NCBI RefSeq assembly: GCF_002741075.1
Contig: NZ_CP016634.1
Location: forward strand, 2,464,501 to 2,528,500
Reading direction: 5' to 3'
Source: Pseudomonas putida
GTDB lineage: Bacteria > Pseudomonadota > Gammaproteobacteria > Pseudomonadales > Pseudomonadaceae
Length of the DNA: 64,000 bases
Below, in pieces: positions 16,369 to 25,361 of the stretch. Below the pieces are notes generated by a model. That model was given only the letters and a program-made list of their open reading frames with translations, made no database searches and was not told the origin of the DNA. A program made the translations under genes and the position numbers. Every line of letters starts with the position of its first letter. Position 1 is the first letter of the stretch.

Positions 16369-16485
16369 AGCGCCACGGTAATGGGCGAACCGTTCGTCGA
16401 GGTCCGCCCACACCCGCTCCAACCCCCAATGCCAATGCCCTTCTAACGAGCACGTGTCTATCACTGCCTGGGAGGGCAAACGACG

Positions 16486-17607
16486 ATGAACGAACGATTC
16501 CTCGAATCGCTGACGAACACGACGCTCTTTGGCATCTCCGTGCTCAACCTGATGCTGGCCCTGGGGGTCAGCATCGTCACTTTCCTTGTCGCCCGCTGGG
16601 CGATCAGCTTCGTCAAACGCCGGGTCGAGCATTGGTCCTCCCACGATGGGCATTTCGCCCAAGTCCTGGCCAAAGTGCTGGAAGGCACCAGCAACGTGCT
16701 GTTGTTGCTCGCCGCCCTGCTGGTGGGTCTGAGCGCGCTGGACCTGCCCGAGCGCTGGCTGGATCGGGTCGGCAGCCTGTGGTTCGTGGTCGCCGCCTTG
16801 CAGATCGGGCTGTGGACCAACCGCGCCATCGCCCTGGGCCTTGCCCGTTACTTCGCTCGGCACAGCGCCGAGGGCTTCTACCAGGGCAGTGCCCTGGCCA
16901 CCCTGTCGGCCTGGGGCGCGCGGGTGCTTCTGTGGTCGATGGTGCTGCTGGCAATGCTGTCGAACCTGGGCGTGAACATCACCGCCTTCGTCGCCAGCCT
17001 CGGCGTGGGTGGTATCGCCGTGGCACTGGCGGTGCAGAACATCCTCGGCGACCTGTTCGCCTCCCTTTCCATTGCCGTGGACAAGCCATTCGAGGTGGGC
17101 GACTTCATCGTCATCGGGCCGCTGGCCGGCACCGTCGAGCACATTGGCCTGAAGACCACGCGCATACGCAGCCTGGGCGGCGAGCAGATCGTCATGGCCA
17201 ACGCCGGCATGATCAGCAGCACCATCCAGAACTACAAACGCTTGCAGGAGCGGCGCATCGTCTTCGAATTCGGCCTGTCCTACGACACCCCCACCGAGGC
17301 GGTGAAGAAGGCGCCGGGCATCGTCGCGCAGGTCATCAAGGCCCAGCACCAGGTGCGCTTCGACCGCGCGCACTTGCGCGGTTTCGGCAAGGAGTCGCTG
17401 GAGTTCGAATGCGTCTACATCGTGCTCGACCCTGGCTACAACCTGTACATGGACATCCAGCAGGCGATCAACTTCCAGTTGCTCGAACAGTTCGCCAGCA
17501 TCGGTGCCAAATTCGCCGTGCCGGCGCGGGCAATCAAAGTGACCTCGCTGCCCCAGGCCTCGAACCAGATGGGCCGCGAGGCCGGCGTGTTCAAGGCCAG
17601 GGACTGA
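16486..17607 (+). CDS. MscS-family mechanosensitive channel
   Basis: A 373-residue inner-membrane protein with several N-terminal hydrophobic segments, then the MscS core. The pore-lining and beta-domain signatures are visible: GVNITAFVASLGVGGIA and ALAVQNILGDLFAS (residues about 163-195), followed by PFEVGDFI. Such channels release solutes on hypo-osmotic shock. GGGAGGGC precedes the ATG. It follows nhaA by 117 bases on the same strand, so both may serve ion and osmotic homeostasis, though cotranscription is not shown. Confidence 0.92.
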   Translation: MNERFLESLTNTTLFGISVLNLMLALGVSIVTFLVARWAISFVKRRVEHWSSHDGHFAQVLAKVLEGTSNVLLLLAALLVGLSALDLPERWLDRVGSLWFVVAALQIGLWTNRAIALGLARYFARHSAEGFYQGSALATLSAWGARVLLWSMVLLAMLSNLGVNITAFVASLGVGGIAVALAVQNILGDLFASLSIAVDKPFEVGDFIVIGPLAGTVEHIGLKTTRIRSLGGEQIVMANAGMISSTIQNYKRLQERRIVFEFGLSYDTPTEAVKKAPGIVAQVIKAQHQVRFDRAHLRGFGKESLEFECVYIVLDPGYNLYMDIQQAINFQLLEQFASIGAKFAVPARAIKVTSLPQASNQMGREAGVFKARD

Positions 17608-18064
17608 TCGGCCCGGGCTTGGGACGCACCACTTCGAAGTGCCCGCGAAACACCGTTTCGACGATGCGCCACTGGCCCGCCTCACGCCGGTAGCGGTCCT
17701 GGTAGAAGCCACCGAGCTGGCGCGTCACACCGGTTTCGCCATCCCGGTTCTGGTAATGCAAGGCCCAGCGCGCCTGGGCGTTGTCCGAGTCTTGGTAGTC
17801 GATCTGCGGATTGGCGGCATGGTGCAGGTCGATCACCCGGGGCACGCAGGCCAGCTCGCTGTACAGCGCCAGGAAAGGCTCGCGGTCGTGAAAGACACCC
17901 AGCGGGCCGTAGTCGATCAGCACCGGGCCGTGCGCGAAGCAGTCGCGAATCGCCGCCACGTCCTTGAGGTCGCAGGCGTTGAGGTAGCGGTGCTTGAGTT
18001 CGCGGATGGCCTCCAGGGCTTCGAGGCGGGCGATACGTTGTTCGAGCGTCATTGCGTCTTGCAT
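17591..18064 (-). CDS. NTF2/SnoaL-like protein
   Basis: A 157-residue protein of the SnoaL-like NTF2 fold. The typical N-terminal helix (IRELKHRYLNACDLKDVAAIRDCF) is followed by strands including WALHYQNRDG and QWRIVETVF. Members act as small isomerases, dehydratases or the beta subunit of ring-hydroxylating oxygenases, so no reaction can be assigned. The start at 18064 is preferred because GGAGAACC precedes it; an in-frame ATG at 18076 also exists. It lies 25 bases after the SDR gene on the same strand. Its 3' end overlaps the 3' end of the convergent MscS gene by 17 bases. Confidence 0.8.
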   Translation of the reverse strand: MQDAMTLEQRIARLEALEAIRELKHRYLNACDLKDVAAIRDCFAHGPVLIDYGPLGVFHDREPFLALYSELACVPRVIDLHHAANPQIDYQDSDNAQARWALHYQNRDGETGVTRQLGGFYQDRYRREAGQWRIVETVFRGHFEVVRPKPGPISPWP

Positions 18065-18089
18065 GAGGTTCTCCATGGAGTGATTGCCA

Positions 18090-18866
18090 CTAGACGCCGT
18101 ACCCACCGTCCACCGACAACACTTGCCCGGTGGTGTAGAGCGCACGATTGGAGGCCAGGAAGGCGACCGCATCGGCCACCTCCGATGCCTGTCCCCAGCG
18201 CTTGAGGCAGAGGTTGCGCTGCACGGCATCGCGCCATTTGTCATCGAAGGTGCCGTCCTGCCAGAGGCGCAGGAAGATGCCTGTCTCGATCACGCCGATG
18301 GCCACGCTGTTAGCGCGAACGCCGAAGCGCCCTTCCTCCTTGGCGATGCCCTGCAGCAGCGAATCGATGGCCGCCTTGGGCGCGACCGACAGCACGTCGC
18401 CTTCGGGCCAGCGGTGCATCCCCGCCGAACTCACATGCACATAAGAACCGCCCCCCTGGGCCTTCAAGTGAGGCAGCGTGGCCTGGACGATGGCGAAAAA
18501 GCCATTGAGGTCGGCGTCGATCACCGCGCGCCATTGCGCGACATCCAGATCACGGATCGGGGGTTGGGCGATGTCGGAGCCCGCGGCGATCACCACCGTG
18601 TGGATGCGCCCTTGGGCGAGGATGGCCGCGAGCGTGCGCCGCACGCCGTCCAAATCGCTCATCGACAACTGCCAGGCCTGGGCGCGTTGCCCTTTGGCCT
18701 GCACGGCCGCGACCACCTGGGCGGCACGCGCTTCGTTGCGGTGATAGGTCAGCACCACATCCGAGCCGAGCTCGGCGAAACGGCCGCAGATGGCCTCGCC
18801 TGCGCCACCGCTGCCGCCAATGACCAGGACCGCACCTTCGGGAAATTCCTTGCGTTGGGTCGTCAC
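18090..18866 (-). CDS. Short-chain dehydrogenase/reductase lacking the catalytic tyrosine
   Basis: A 258-residue SDR with the nucleotide loop GGSGGAGEAI and a C-terminal VDGGYGV. The catalytic Ser is present (VHVSSAG), but thirteen residues later the YxxxK position reads SVAPK, so Tyr is replaced by Ser while Lys is kept. It may be non-catalytic or use another acid. A GTG start at 18866 with AAAGG upstream gives the normal SDR length; a longer open frame exists upstream. It is cotranscribed with the NTF2-like gene. Confidence 0.8.
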   Translation of the reverse strand: MTTQRKEFPEGAVLVIGGSGGAGEAICGRFAELGSDVVLTYHRNEARAAQVVAAVQAKGQRAQAWQLSMSDLDGVRRTLAAILAQGRIHTVVIAAGSDIAQPPIRDLDVAQWRAVIDADLNGFFAIVQATLPHLKAQGGGSYVHVSSAGMHRWPEGDVLSVAPKAAIDSLLQGIAKEEGRFGVRANSVAIGVIETGIFLRLWQDGTFDDKWRDAVQRNLCLKRWGQASEVADAVAFLASNRALYTTGQVLSVDGGYGV

Positions 18867-19003
18867 AGTGAATGCCTTTGTTGTTTTTGTGGCGGATAGT
18901 CCCGTGAAAGCTACCGTCATCAAAAAACCCTGCGCACCCTCCATTCGGACTACCCCGCCATACCGCCCTCGCCTCCGGCAACCTTTCAAGGAATCGACCC
19001 AAC

Positions 19004-19025
19004 ACCTGACGACGCAGCGTCAGGT
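19004..19025. promoter_or_regulatory. 8-bp inverted repeat in divergent promoter
   Basis: ACCTGACG and CGTCAGGT are perfect complements separated by six bases. The site lies between the divergent SDR and acid phosphatase genes, so it is a candidate operator rather than a terminator (no T-run on either side). Confidence 0.4.
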
Positions 19026-19127
19026 TGCTACACAATTGCGTCACCCCGATTGAGGCCGCCGTTCGGCTTGTGGTACGAGATTCCCACGCCCGCCGACCCG
19101 CAGCGGGTGAGACAAGGAACCTCGTAC

Positions 19128-19955
19128 ATGCCCACGCCAAGAACAATAATCGCCGCCACCGCGCTCGTGCTCGCCGCGCCCTTCCAATTGGCGCTCGCCG
19201 ATACCGCCCCAGCCAAGCCCAACCTGCTGACCGCCGCCGTCGCCTGGCGTCAGACCGCCGCCGAGTATCGTGCGCTGTACTACCAAGGTTTCAACCTGGC
19301 CAAGCTGCGCCTGGACCAAGCCCTGGCCGAGCGCAAACCCGGCGCCAAGCCACCGGCGATCATCAGCGACCTGGACGACACGATCCTCAGCAGCAACACC
19401 TACTGGGGCGCGCTGATGAACGAGGACAAAGACTTCTTCGACGACGCACTCTGGGACCGCTGGGTCGCCGCCAACGGCCCGACCCTGACGCCGGGCGCGC
19501 TGGCGTTTCTCGAGTACGCCAAGTCCAAGGGCGTGGAGATTTTCTATGTGTCCAGCCGCGACCAGGGCGACAAGACCGATGAGTACGCGCTCAACAACCT
19601 GCGCACGCTGAAGGTGCCCTTCGCCGACAAGGAACACGTGACCATCCTGCGCGAAAGCTCCAACAAGGAGCCCGCGCAGAAGGCCGTGGCCGAGCACCAC
19701 GACGTGCTGCTGATGCTGGGCGACAACCTCAACGACTTCAAACGTCGCTACTACGTCGACGATGTCCAGCAGCGCGCTACGTTGCTCGATGAAGACCGCG
19801 CCCAGTTCGGCGACAAATTCATCGTCTTCCCCAACCCTACCGACGGGCACTGGATGAAGGCGATCTTCGGCGAGTCCGAGCCTGCCGACACCCCCGAGAA
19901 CCGCGCCAAGTTCCGCGCGGCAGCGGCCTCGGGCGCCTGGCAGGCCAAGCCGTAG
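19128..19955 (+). CDS. Secreted HAD-type acid phosphatase (class C/e(P4)-like)
   Basis: A 275-residue periplasmic phosphatase with a signal peptide ending around residue 24 (LALAD). The HAD catalytic motif is seen as ISDLDDTIL near residue 84, a second motif as VSSRDQG, and the acidic metal site as LGDNLNDF. This resembles the 5'-nucleotidase lipoprotein e(P4) family, but no lipobox Cys is seen, so it is probably soluble. These enzymes dephosphorylate nucleotides and other esters outside the cytoplasm. AAGGAAC precedes the ATG. Confidence 0.9.
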   Translation: MPTPRTIIAATALVLAAPFQLALADTAPAKPNLLTAAVAWRQTAAEYRALYYQGFNLAKLRLDQALAERKPGAKPPAIISDLDDTILSSNTYWGALMNEDKDFFDDALWDRWVAANGPTLTPGALAFLEYAKSKGVEIFYVSSRDQGDKTDEYALNNLRTLKVPFADKEHVTILRESSNKEPAQKAVAEHHDVLLMLGDNLNDFKRRYYVDDVQQRATLLDEDRAQFGDKFIVFPNPTDGHWMKAIFGESEPADTPENRAKFRAAAASGAWQAKP

Positions 19956-19961
19956 GCGCCG

Positions 19962-20750
19962 TCAGCCCATCCCGGTCGCCGCGGCGTAGACCTCCCCCAG
20001 CGAAGGGTTGCGCCGCAGCGTCTGGCCACCGCTGACATGAATCACCTGGCCGGTGACGAAGCTCGACTCGTCACCGGCCAGCCACAGCGCGGCATCGGCC
20101 ACTTCCGCCGCCACGCCGCTGCGCTGCAACGGGATCTCGCGGTGATAGAGCGCCGCGATGCCCGGGTGCTGCAGCCCACCGCCGGACATCGGCGCATCGG
20201 CCAACCCGCCGGGTGCAATGGAATTGGCCCGTATCCCCCGGTGCCCGAACTCATGGGCGATGCAACGCACCACATGGTCCATGCCGGCCTTGGTGCCCAT
20301 GTAGGCCGCGTGGTCATCGAACATGATGCTGGCGGTGACCGAGGAAATCTGGATGATCGAACCGCCCTGGGGCATGTGCCGCAGCAGGGCCTGGAAGTAC
20401 TGGAAAGGCCCGGTGAACTGCACGGCGTTCATCCGATCCAGGTCCTCCTGGCTGTGTTCCAGGAAAGGCTTGAGCAGCCCCCAGCCAGTGGCATTGACAC
20501 CGATATCCAGCCCACCGAAGCGCTGCGCGCTCGCAGCGACGAGTGCGTCCATTTCGCTTTGCGAGATGATGTCGCAGACCTGCCATGGCACATCGAGGGC
20601 ATCGGCGACCGCCTCCAGCGCCTCGGCTCGTCGTCCGGCGATCATCACCCTCGCCCCGTGCTCGACGTAGCGCCGGGCGATGGCCTCACCGACGTTGCCC
20701 GGCGCGACGCCGAGTACCAATGCTGCTTTACCTGCCAATCGTTGGGACAT
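19962..20750 (-). CDS. Short-chain dehydrogenase/reductase
   Basis: A 262-residue SDR. The nucleotide loop has the variant form GVAPGNVGEAIARRY, which is seen in enoyl-reductase-like and classical SDRs. The Ser of ISSVTAS and the YMGTK active site are present, and the C-terminus has FVTGQVIHVSGG. It is convergent with the acid phosphatase and divergent from another SDR. No substrate can be read from the sequence. Confidence 0.88.
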   Translation of the reverse strand: MSQRLAGKAALVLGVAPGNVGEAIARRYVEHGARVMIAGRRAEALEAVADALDVPWQVCDIISQSEMDALVAASAQRFGGLDIGVNATGWGLLKPFLEHSQEDLDRMNAVQFTGPFQYFQALLRHMPQGGSIIQISSVTASIMFDDHAAYMGTKAGMDHVVRCIAHEFGHRGIRANSIAPGGLADAPMSGGGLQHPGIAALYHREIPLQRSGVAAEVADAALWLAGDESSFVTGQVIHVSGGQTLRRNPSLGEVYAAATGMG

Positions 20751-20974
20751 GGGTTTGGCTCACACAATGAAGGCCACCGGCCTGCCGATCAAAACGCGCA
20801 GCCCAGGTAATGCCCGGCGCGCAGAGGGTTCGAGGCTACGGCACGGCAATGCGCCGATGCCCCGTCCGAATGGACGATGCTAGGGCCCGACCTGTACGTC
20901 ATGGTGGACACTGCGAACGACTCCTGGGGCACTGCCTGCATGCGCCCATCCACCCTCCCGACAGAACTCTGAAT

Positions 20975-21799
20975 ATGACGACATCCATTCGTTTCGAAGG
21001 CGGTACCGCGGTCATTACTGGCGCGGCCAGTGGCATCGGCAGTGGGCTGGCGCGTCATGCCGCAAAGCTTGGCATGCAGGTGGTGTTGGCCGACCTCGAT
21101 CTCGACAAGCTCAAAGCTGTCGCGCACGGGCTTCAGACCGAGACCCTGTGCGTACCGACCGATGTGCGCAAACCTGAAGCGCTAGAGGCGTTGGCCGATG
21201 CCACCTGGCAGCGTTTTGGCGGTGCCGACCTGTTGTTCAACAACGCCGGCATCATGGCAACGGGTTTCAGCTGGGAAATTTCACCGGAACGCTTCGAAAA
21301 CAGCTTCGCGGTCAATGTCCATGGCGTGCTCAACGGCCTGCGCAGCTTCGTGCCGCGCATGCTCGAACGCAACGCGCCAGCGCGCATCATCAACACCGCA
21401 TCGGTGGGAGGCTTTTTGGCGAGCCCGCTGATGGCACCCTACTCGGCGACGAAATTCGCCGTCGTCGCCCTGACCGAGTCGCTGCACGGCGAACTGAAGA
21501 TGCTCGGGACGCCCGTGGGCGTGTCGCTGCTCGCGCCGGGGCCTGTACGCAGCGGCATCTTCGACAACCCCTTTGGCGATGCGCTAGACCGCCCCGAAGT
21601 GCGCGGGTTCGTCGACACGATGCGCCAGATGCTGGACGCCCATGGGCTGACCCCGGACCAGTTCGCCGAGCGCGTATTCGAAGGTATCCGGGAGGATCGC
21701 TACTGGCTCATTCCACAACCGCAAGTGCTCAATGACGCGCTGCAACGCCGTGTGGAAGACATCCTCGCCGGTCGCGACCCGGTGATGCCAACGCTCTGA
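20975..21799 (+). CDS. Short-chain dehydrogenase/reductase
   Basis: A 274-residue classical SDR with TGAASGIGSGLA, NNAGIMATG, the catalytic Ser in NTASVGG and YSATK. The C-terminal part lacks the GG-x-D/G tail common in 250-residue SDRs and resembles SDRs of xenobiotic or lipid metabolism. The start MTTSIRFEGG is used because the Rossmann fold begins immediately after it; its ribosome binding site is weak. It is divergent from the SDR at 19962-20750. Confidence 0.88.
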   Translation: MTTSIRFEGGTAVITGAASGIGSGLARHAAKLGMQVVLADLDLDKLKAVAHGLQTETLCVPTDVRKPEALEALADATWQRFGGADLLFNNAGIMATGFSWEISPERFENSFAVNVHGVLNGLRSFVPRMLERNAPARIINTASVGGFLASPLMAPYSATKFAVVALTESLHGELKMLGTPVGVSLLAPGPVRSGIFDNPFGDALDRPEVRGFVDTMRQMLDAHGLTPDQFAERVFEGIREDRYWLIPQPQVLNDALQRRVEDILAGRDPVMPTL

Positions 21800-21806
21800 C
21801 ACCCGC

Positions 21807-21842
21807 CGTGCGCACCACCGAACATTTCAGGTGGTGCGCACG
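21807..21842. terminator. Bidirectional hairpin between SDR gene and nirD remnant
   Basis: CGTGCGCACCACC and GGTGGTGCGCACG form a perfect 13-bp stem around a ten-base loop just after the SDR stop. There is no T-run, so it is terminator-like rather than a proven terminator. Confidence 0.6.
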
Positions 21843-21850
21843 CCGCTTCG

Positions 21851-22231
21851 TTACGAAAGCGAGACCTCCAAGGCATCGCCGTTCAGGCGCGCCGGCCACA
21901 CTTTCAGGACCTGTTCCGGGTATTCCAGGCAGGTGCCGTCCTGCAGACGAAAGTGCTGCGTGTACAAGGGCGCCGCGATGACCAGCTCGCCAGCCAGATA
22001 ACCGACGATGCCTCGACCGATCACGTTGGCGCCCGACGGCGGGGCGCGGCCCTCCACGGCGAACAGTTGTTCGTCCTCGGGCAGGTAGAACAGCGCCACC
22101 TGCACGCCGTCCACCAGCGACACCACGCCGGAATTGGCCTCCCGTCGCATCTGTGCCTCGGCGCATTCGCGGGTGCAACCGGACACGGCCAACTTGAGCT
22201 TGTGCGGTGCGCGTAAGCCTTTAATACCCAG
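21851..22231 (-). pseudogene. Deletion remnant joining parts of nirB and nirD
   Basis: On the minus strand the frame reads GLRAPHKLKLAVSGCTRECA, which I recognise as the siroheme/4Fe-4S binding region of the assimilatory nitrite reductase large subunit NirB. After EAQ (22151) it passes directly into SGVVSLVDGVQVALF and continues to the end as the small subunit NirD. Hundreds of codons of NirB and the start of NirD are missing. A stop (TAG at 22232) blocks the frame upstream. NirB needs all its domains to reduce nitrite, so this is a fossil. It marks the edge of the accessory region. Confidence 0.75.
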
Positions 22232-22359
22232 CTAAGTGCGCTGCCCATCGTTGGTTCGCTGGGGTTTATGGAGCGCTTACGAAGCACGTATACTCGCGCG
22301 TCGACTCACTACATGATGTTGTCTACCCCCTCCAGGCAACATCTGAATTGGAGCCCAAG

Positions 22360-23268
22360 TTGAAAAAAGCCCCTGATCTGACAAGCCTCAACTGGGATGA
22401 CATCAAATACTTTCTGGCCCTTTATCGCTACCGACGATTGTCTTTGGCTGCTCAGCAATTGGGCGCCTCCAGAGCGACAGTGTCGAACCGGATTCAATCC
22501 TTGGAGAGCGCCCTAGGCCTTCCTCTTTTTCGCCAGGAGGAAAACGGGTTCACGCCAACCCCCGCAGCCATTGAGTTGCTGCACGTTGCGGAAAAGGTCG
22601 AGCAGAACTTGTCACTTGATTACTTAGGTGAGCGCTTGCAGAAACTGGATATTCCGACCATCAGAATTGGTTTGAATGAGGGGCTTTCTGACAATTTTAT
22701 CGCTTTTGAAATGGCTGGCTTTGCCAAACGGCACCCGGCGATGATCAAGCTGGTGACTCTTCCAAAAAACACCAATGTCGCGACCAAAGAGGTCGATATC
22801 AGTATTACCATCCAACAGGCCAGCAGCGAACTTGTTGTGAGCAAGTTACTGACCAACTACGACCTGGGTGTTTATGCCGGCTGCAACTATGCTGCCAACC
22901 TGCCGGACCCGCTGGAGGTGGGATCGCTTGGTACGCTGCCCTGGATTGGGTATATCGAAGAGTTGATGTACTCGGATTCTTTGCTTTATCACTTGGAATT
23001 GCCCGACGAAATCAAATTCTCCTTTCAGAGTACCAGTCTGAACGCCCAGATTCAGGCAACACGTGCGGACCTCGGACTGTGCATATTGCCGTGCTACATC
23101 GCCGAGCACACGCCTGGTTTGGTCAGGGTGTTACCGCACCTGAGTTTCAGCAGGAGCTATTGGATCTCCACACGCAAGGACGTCATCGGTAGCAAGAAGC
23201 TGAAAAATGTCTGGGATTTCTTGATCGAACGATTCAGGGCTGAACAGTCGATGTTCATCGGCTACTGA
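22360..23268 (+). CDS. LysR-family transcriptional regulator
   Basis: A LysR-type regulator of about 302 residues with the N-terminal helix-turn-helix (YFLALYRYRRLSLAAQQLG, ATVSNRIQSLE). The start is taken as the TTG at 22360, six bases after GGAG, giving MKKAPDL; the TTG at 22348 is less well placed. Codon use is more A/T rich than in the genes before 22 kb. It is convergent with the nitrilase/cyclase operon and may regulate it, although regulation from the 3' side is less usual for LysR proteins. Confidence 0.88.
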   Translation: MKKAPDLTSLNWDDIKYFLALYRYRRLSLAAQQLGASRATVSNRIQSLESALGLPLFRQEENGFTPTPAAIELLHVAEKVEQNLSLDYLGERLQKLDIPTIRIGLNEGLSDNFIAFEMAGFAKRHPAMIKLVTLPKNTNVATKEVDISITIQQASSELVVSKLLTNYDLGVYAGCNYAANLPDPLEVGSLGTLPWIGYIEELMYSDSLLYHLELPDEIKFSFQSTSLNAQIQATRADLGLCILPCYIAEHTPGLVRVLPHLSFSRSYWISTRKDVIGSKKLKNVWDFLIERFRAEQSMFIGY

Positions 23269-23277
23269 AACCTCAGT

Positions 23278-23310
23278 AAAAAGCCCCGCCCGCAGGCTCG
23301 CAGGAGGGGC
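23278..23310 (-). terminator. Rho-independent terminator of the nitrilase operon
   Basis: On the minus strand GCCCCTCC...GGGCGGGGC is followed by TTTTT, just beyond the nitrilase stop. It can also serve the LysR gene from the other side, where the T-run is absent. Confidence 0.65.
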
Positions 23311-23345
23311 CACCCAAGTCTCAATAGGCGCATGTAGTTGACCCA

Positions 23346-24185
23346 TCAGAAAGGTGAACTCACCAAACTGGCCGAGTACAGTTCTGGCCGGCGGTCATTA
23401 TAAATATCGCTGACTCCGCTATGTGCGGCACCGCGAGAGAAATCCAGAGTTTTGTTCCGCGCCCGCGACAAGCACAGCGTGGCATAGATAAGTGTCTGCG
23501 CGGAGTCTTCAGCGTTGGCAGAGATATCACCCGCGGTATCGAATATCTTACTTTGGCCAAGGAAAACCACATCATTCTCTACACCGGTACGGTTGGCAGA
23601 CATGACATAGACATGATTCTCCATGGCCCGCACGGGTAAGATGAAATCAACGATTTTGCCCGAGGACGATGGCAAGTTCGTCGGGTGAACCAGTATGTCC
23701 GCACCCTCCAGGGCCAATGACCGTGCAATCTCGGGGAAACGCGCTTCGTAGCAAATCATGATGCCCAGCTTGAACTCCCCGACCTGATAGAGTCGAGGCG
23801 GTGCATTGCCCGCGCTGATAAAACGATCCGCTCCGATATTCGGCAAGTGGCTTTTCAGTTGTCGCTGCCGATTTCCCGCGGTGTCGACGAACGTACAACT
23901 GTTTACCCAGGTGCCTTCGACACACTCCAGCGAGCCGACAATCACATGGATGGCCAGGTTCTGGGCGGCCAAGGTAATGGACTGCAATGCAGCCTCAATC
24001 TCTGCCGCAGCGAGCGCATCTAAGTCATCGGCCGCGGTCACAACATATCCAGTCAGCGCGCATTCGGGGAAGACCAGTAAGTCGACACCTTCCTGGGCGG
24101 CCGACTGCATATCGCGCAAAATGTGTTCGCAATTGGATGCGACCGCAAACAGCGTGGGGGCAAACTGACTACAGGCAACACGCAT
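23346..24185 (-). CDS. Carbon-nitrogen hydrolase (nitrilase superfamily)
   Basis: A 279-residue member of the nitrilase superfamily, which cleaves amides, carbamoyl groups or nitriles. The catalytic triad is visible: Glu in VFPECALTGY (about residue 41), Lys in LKSHLPN (about 111) and Cys in IMICYEARFPE (about 146). The length fits amidases or omega-amidase-like enzymes rather than true nitrilases. It is the last gene of a minus-strand cluster with cyclase, two SDRs and an MFS transporter, and follows the cyclase by 40 bases that contain a perfect hairpin. Confidence 0.88.
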   Translation of the reverse strand: MRVACSQFAPTLFAVASNCEHILRDMQSAAQEGVDLLVFPECALTGYVVTAADDLDALAAAEIEAALQSITLAAQNLAIHVIVGSLECVEGTWVNSCTFVDTAGNRQRQLKSHLPNIGADRFISAGNAPPRLYQVGEFKLGIMICYEARFPEIARSLALEGADILVHPTNLPSSSGKIVDFILPVRAMENHVYVMSANRTGVENDVVFLGQSKIFDTAGDISANAEDSAQTLIYATLCLSRARNKTLDFSRGAAHSGVSDIYNDRRPELYSASLVSSPF

Positions 24186-24193
24186 AGTTTTCT

Positions 24194-24220
24194 TACAGGG
24201 AGGTATTCAGCCTCCCTGTA
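24194..24220 (-). promoter_or_regulatory. Perfect 10-bp hairpin between cyclase and nitrilase genes
   Basis: TACAGGGAGG and CCTCCCTGTA pair perfectly around a seven-base loop. It begins just after the cyclase stop and ends nine bases before the nitrilase ATG. The only good ribosome-binding-like sequence (AGGGAGG) is in its left arm on the minus strand. Confidence 0.55.
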
Positions 24221-24225
24221 TCTCC

Positions 24226-25158
24226 TTACTTGATTTTAAAAGCGACGGGCTGCAATGGCGCACCGGTGGCTCCGCGCAGGGGCATGGCGGAGGCAAGCAG
24301 ACCCATTTCATATACCCGATTCTTGGCCAGTTCTTCGAGCCAGAGGACTTCAATGATTGGCATGCCCATCTCGCACAGCAAGTAGGTATGCACGGGGAAG
24401 TAGTTGCCCGCTTCGGCAGAGGGCGTTTGCTCCAAGGCAATGTTGTCCGAGCCGACGATGATGACGCCCTTTTCAGCCAGGTACTCGGCACCGCTCAAAT
24501 TCAGGCCTGGCGAGTCGTTCAGGTATTTGTCCCGATCGGGCCAGACCCGCATGCGACCGGTGCGAACGAGTGCAATATCGCCGGGTTGAAGGGTGGAGCC
24601 TTGGCTGGCCAGCGTTTGCTCAAGATCTTCGGCGCTGATGCCATAGGAATCCTCCAGTATGTCGACGCCTTTGTAGCCAGCGACGTCGATCAGCACGGCG
24701 CGCGCTGCGATATAGGGGAACTGCTCGGCGCCACAGACATTCCAGTGGCGGCTGCCCAAGTCTGACCCGGTGTCAAATTCGTTCCAGATCTTGTCACCAT
24801 AACCGAAGTGATTAAGCGTATCGATATGGGTACCGCAGTGGGTATACATCGAAATAGCATCGCCTGAATAGCCGATCAGTTGCTTTGCGTCCTTAGATGC
24901 ACCTAATAACTGGTCGTTTACATTGCCCTGAGGGGTATGTGTCATCCAAATCTGGTATGCAGGGTCACCGGCACCCGCCCACGAAGGCATGCCGATAAAG
25001 TAATCAACAGACAGGTTGTAACTTTTACTGTAGTCCAAGCTCGATAGAATGGCGTTGCGCGAAGCATCGGTAATTAAGTTCAAACGACCAATCTGGTCGT
25101 TCTCACCCCAGGGACTTTTGCTGGGCTGTAGTTTCCGGTTATGAAAAAAGTCGCACAT
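24226..25158 (-). CDS. Cyclase-family metal hydrolase (kynurenine formamidase-like fold)
   Basis: A 310-residue protein of the cyclase family (PF04199), which includes kynurenine formamidase and isatin hydrolase. The metal motif HxGTHxD is present as HCGTHIDTLNHFG near residues 110-122. Members hydrolyse amide or lactam bonds. The start MCDFFHN at 25158 is preceded by GAGA and matches the point where similarity to the decayed copy at 28.8 kb also begins. With the nitrilase it could make two successive C-N bond cleavages. Confidence 0.85.
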   Translation of the reverse strand: MCDFFHNRKLQPSKSPWGENDQIGRLNLITDASRNAILSSLDYSKSYNLSVDYFIGMPSWAGAGDPAYQIWMTHTPQGNVNDQLLGASKDAKQLIGYSGDAISMYTHCGTHIDTLNHFGYGDKIWNEFDTGSDLGSRHWNVCGAEQFPYIAARAVLIDVAGYKGVDILEDSYGISAEDLEQTLASQGSTLQPGDIALVRTGRMRVWPDRDKYLNDSPGLNLSGAEYLAEKGVIIVGSDNIALEQTPSAEAGNYFPVHTYLLCEMGMPIIEVLWLEELAKNRVYEMGLLASAMPLRGATGAPLQPVAFKIK

Positions 25159-25361
25159 GAGCTGTCTCTTTTGTTGGTCTGTTTTTGGAGTGTAACTTTT
25201 ACTGTGGCGCCTACAAGGTTTCAATAAATCACAGGCCCTGTCATTTTTCTAACAGTCGCCATAAGGGGCTGCACGGTTTGATCATCGAGGCATGCCGCCA
25301 CCGAACTTGTACACTTCGCCCAGGAGCGAATACCTGTCGGCGAAGCCTTGGCAACCCAGGC

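Noticed and set aside
14800..17712. A 970-codon open frame on the minus strand
   Set aside because: It lies antisense to nhaA and mscS, both certain genes. Its predicted product is rich in Gln, His, Gly and Asp, as shadow frames of GC-rich codons are.
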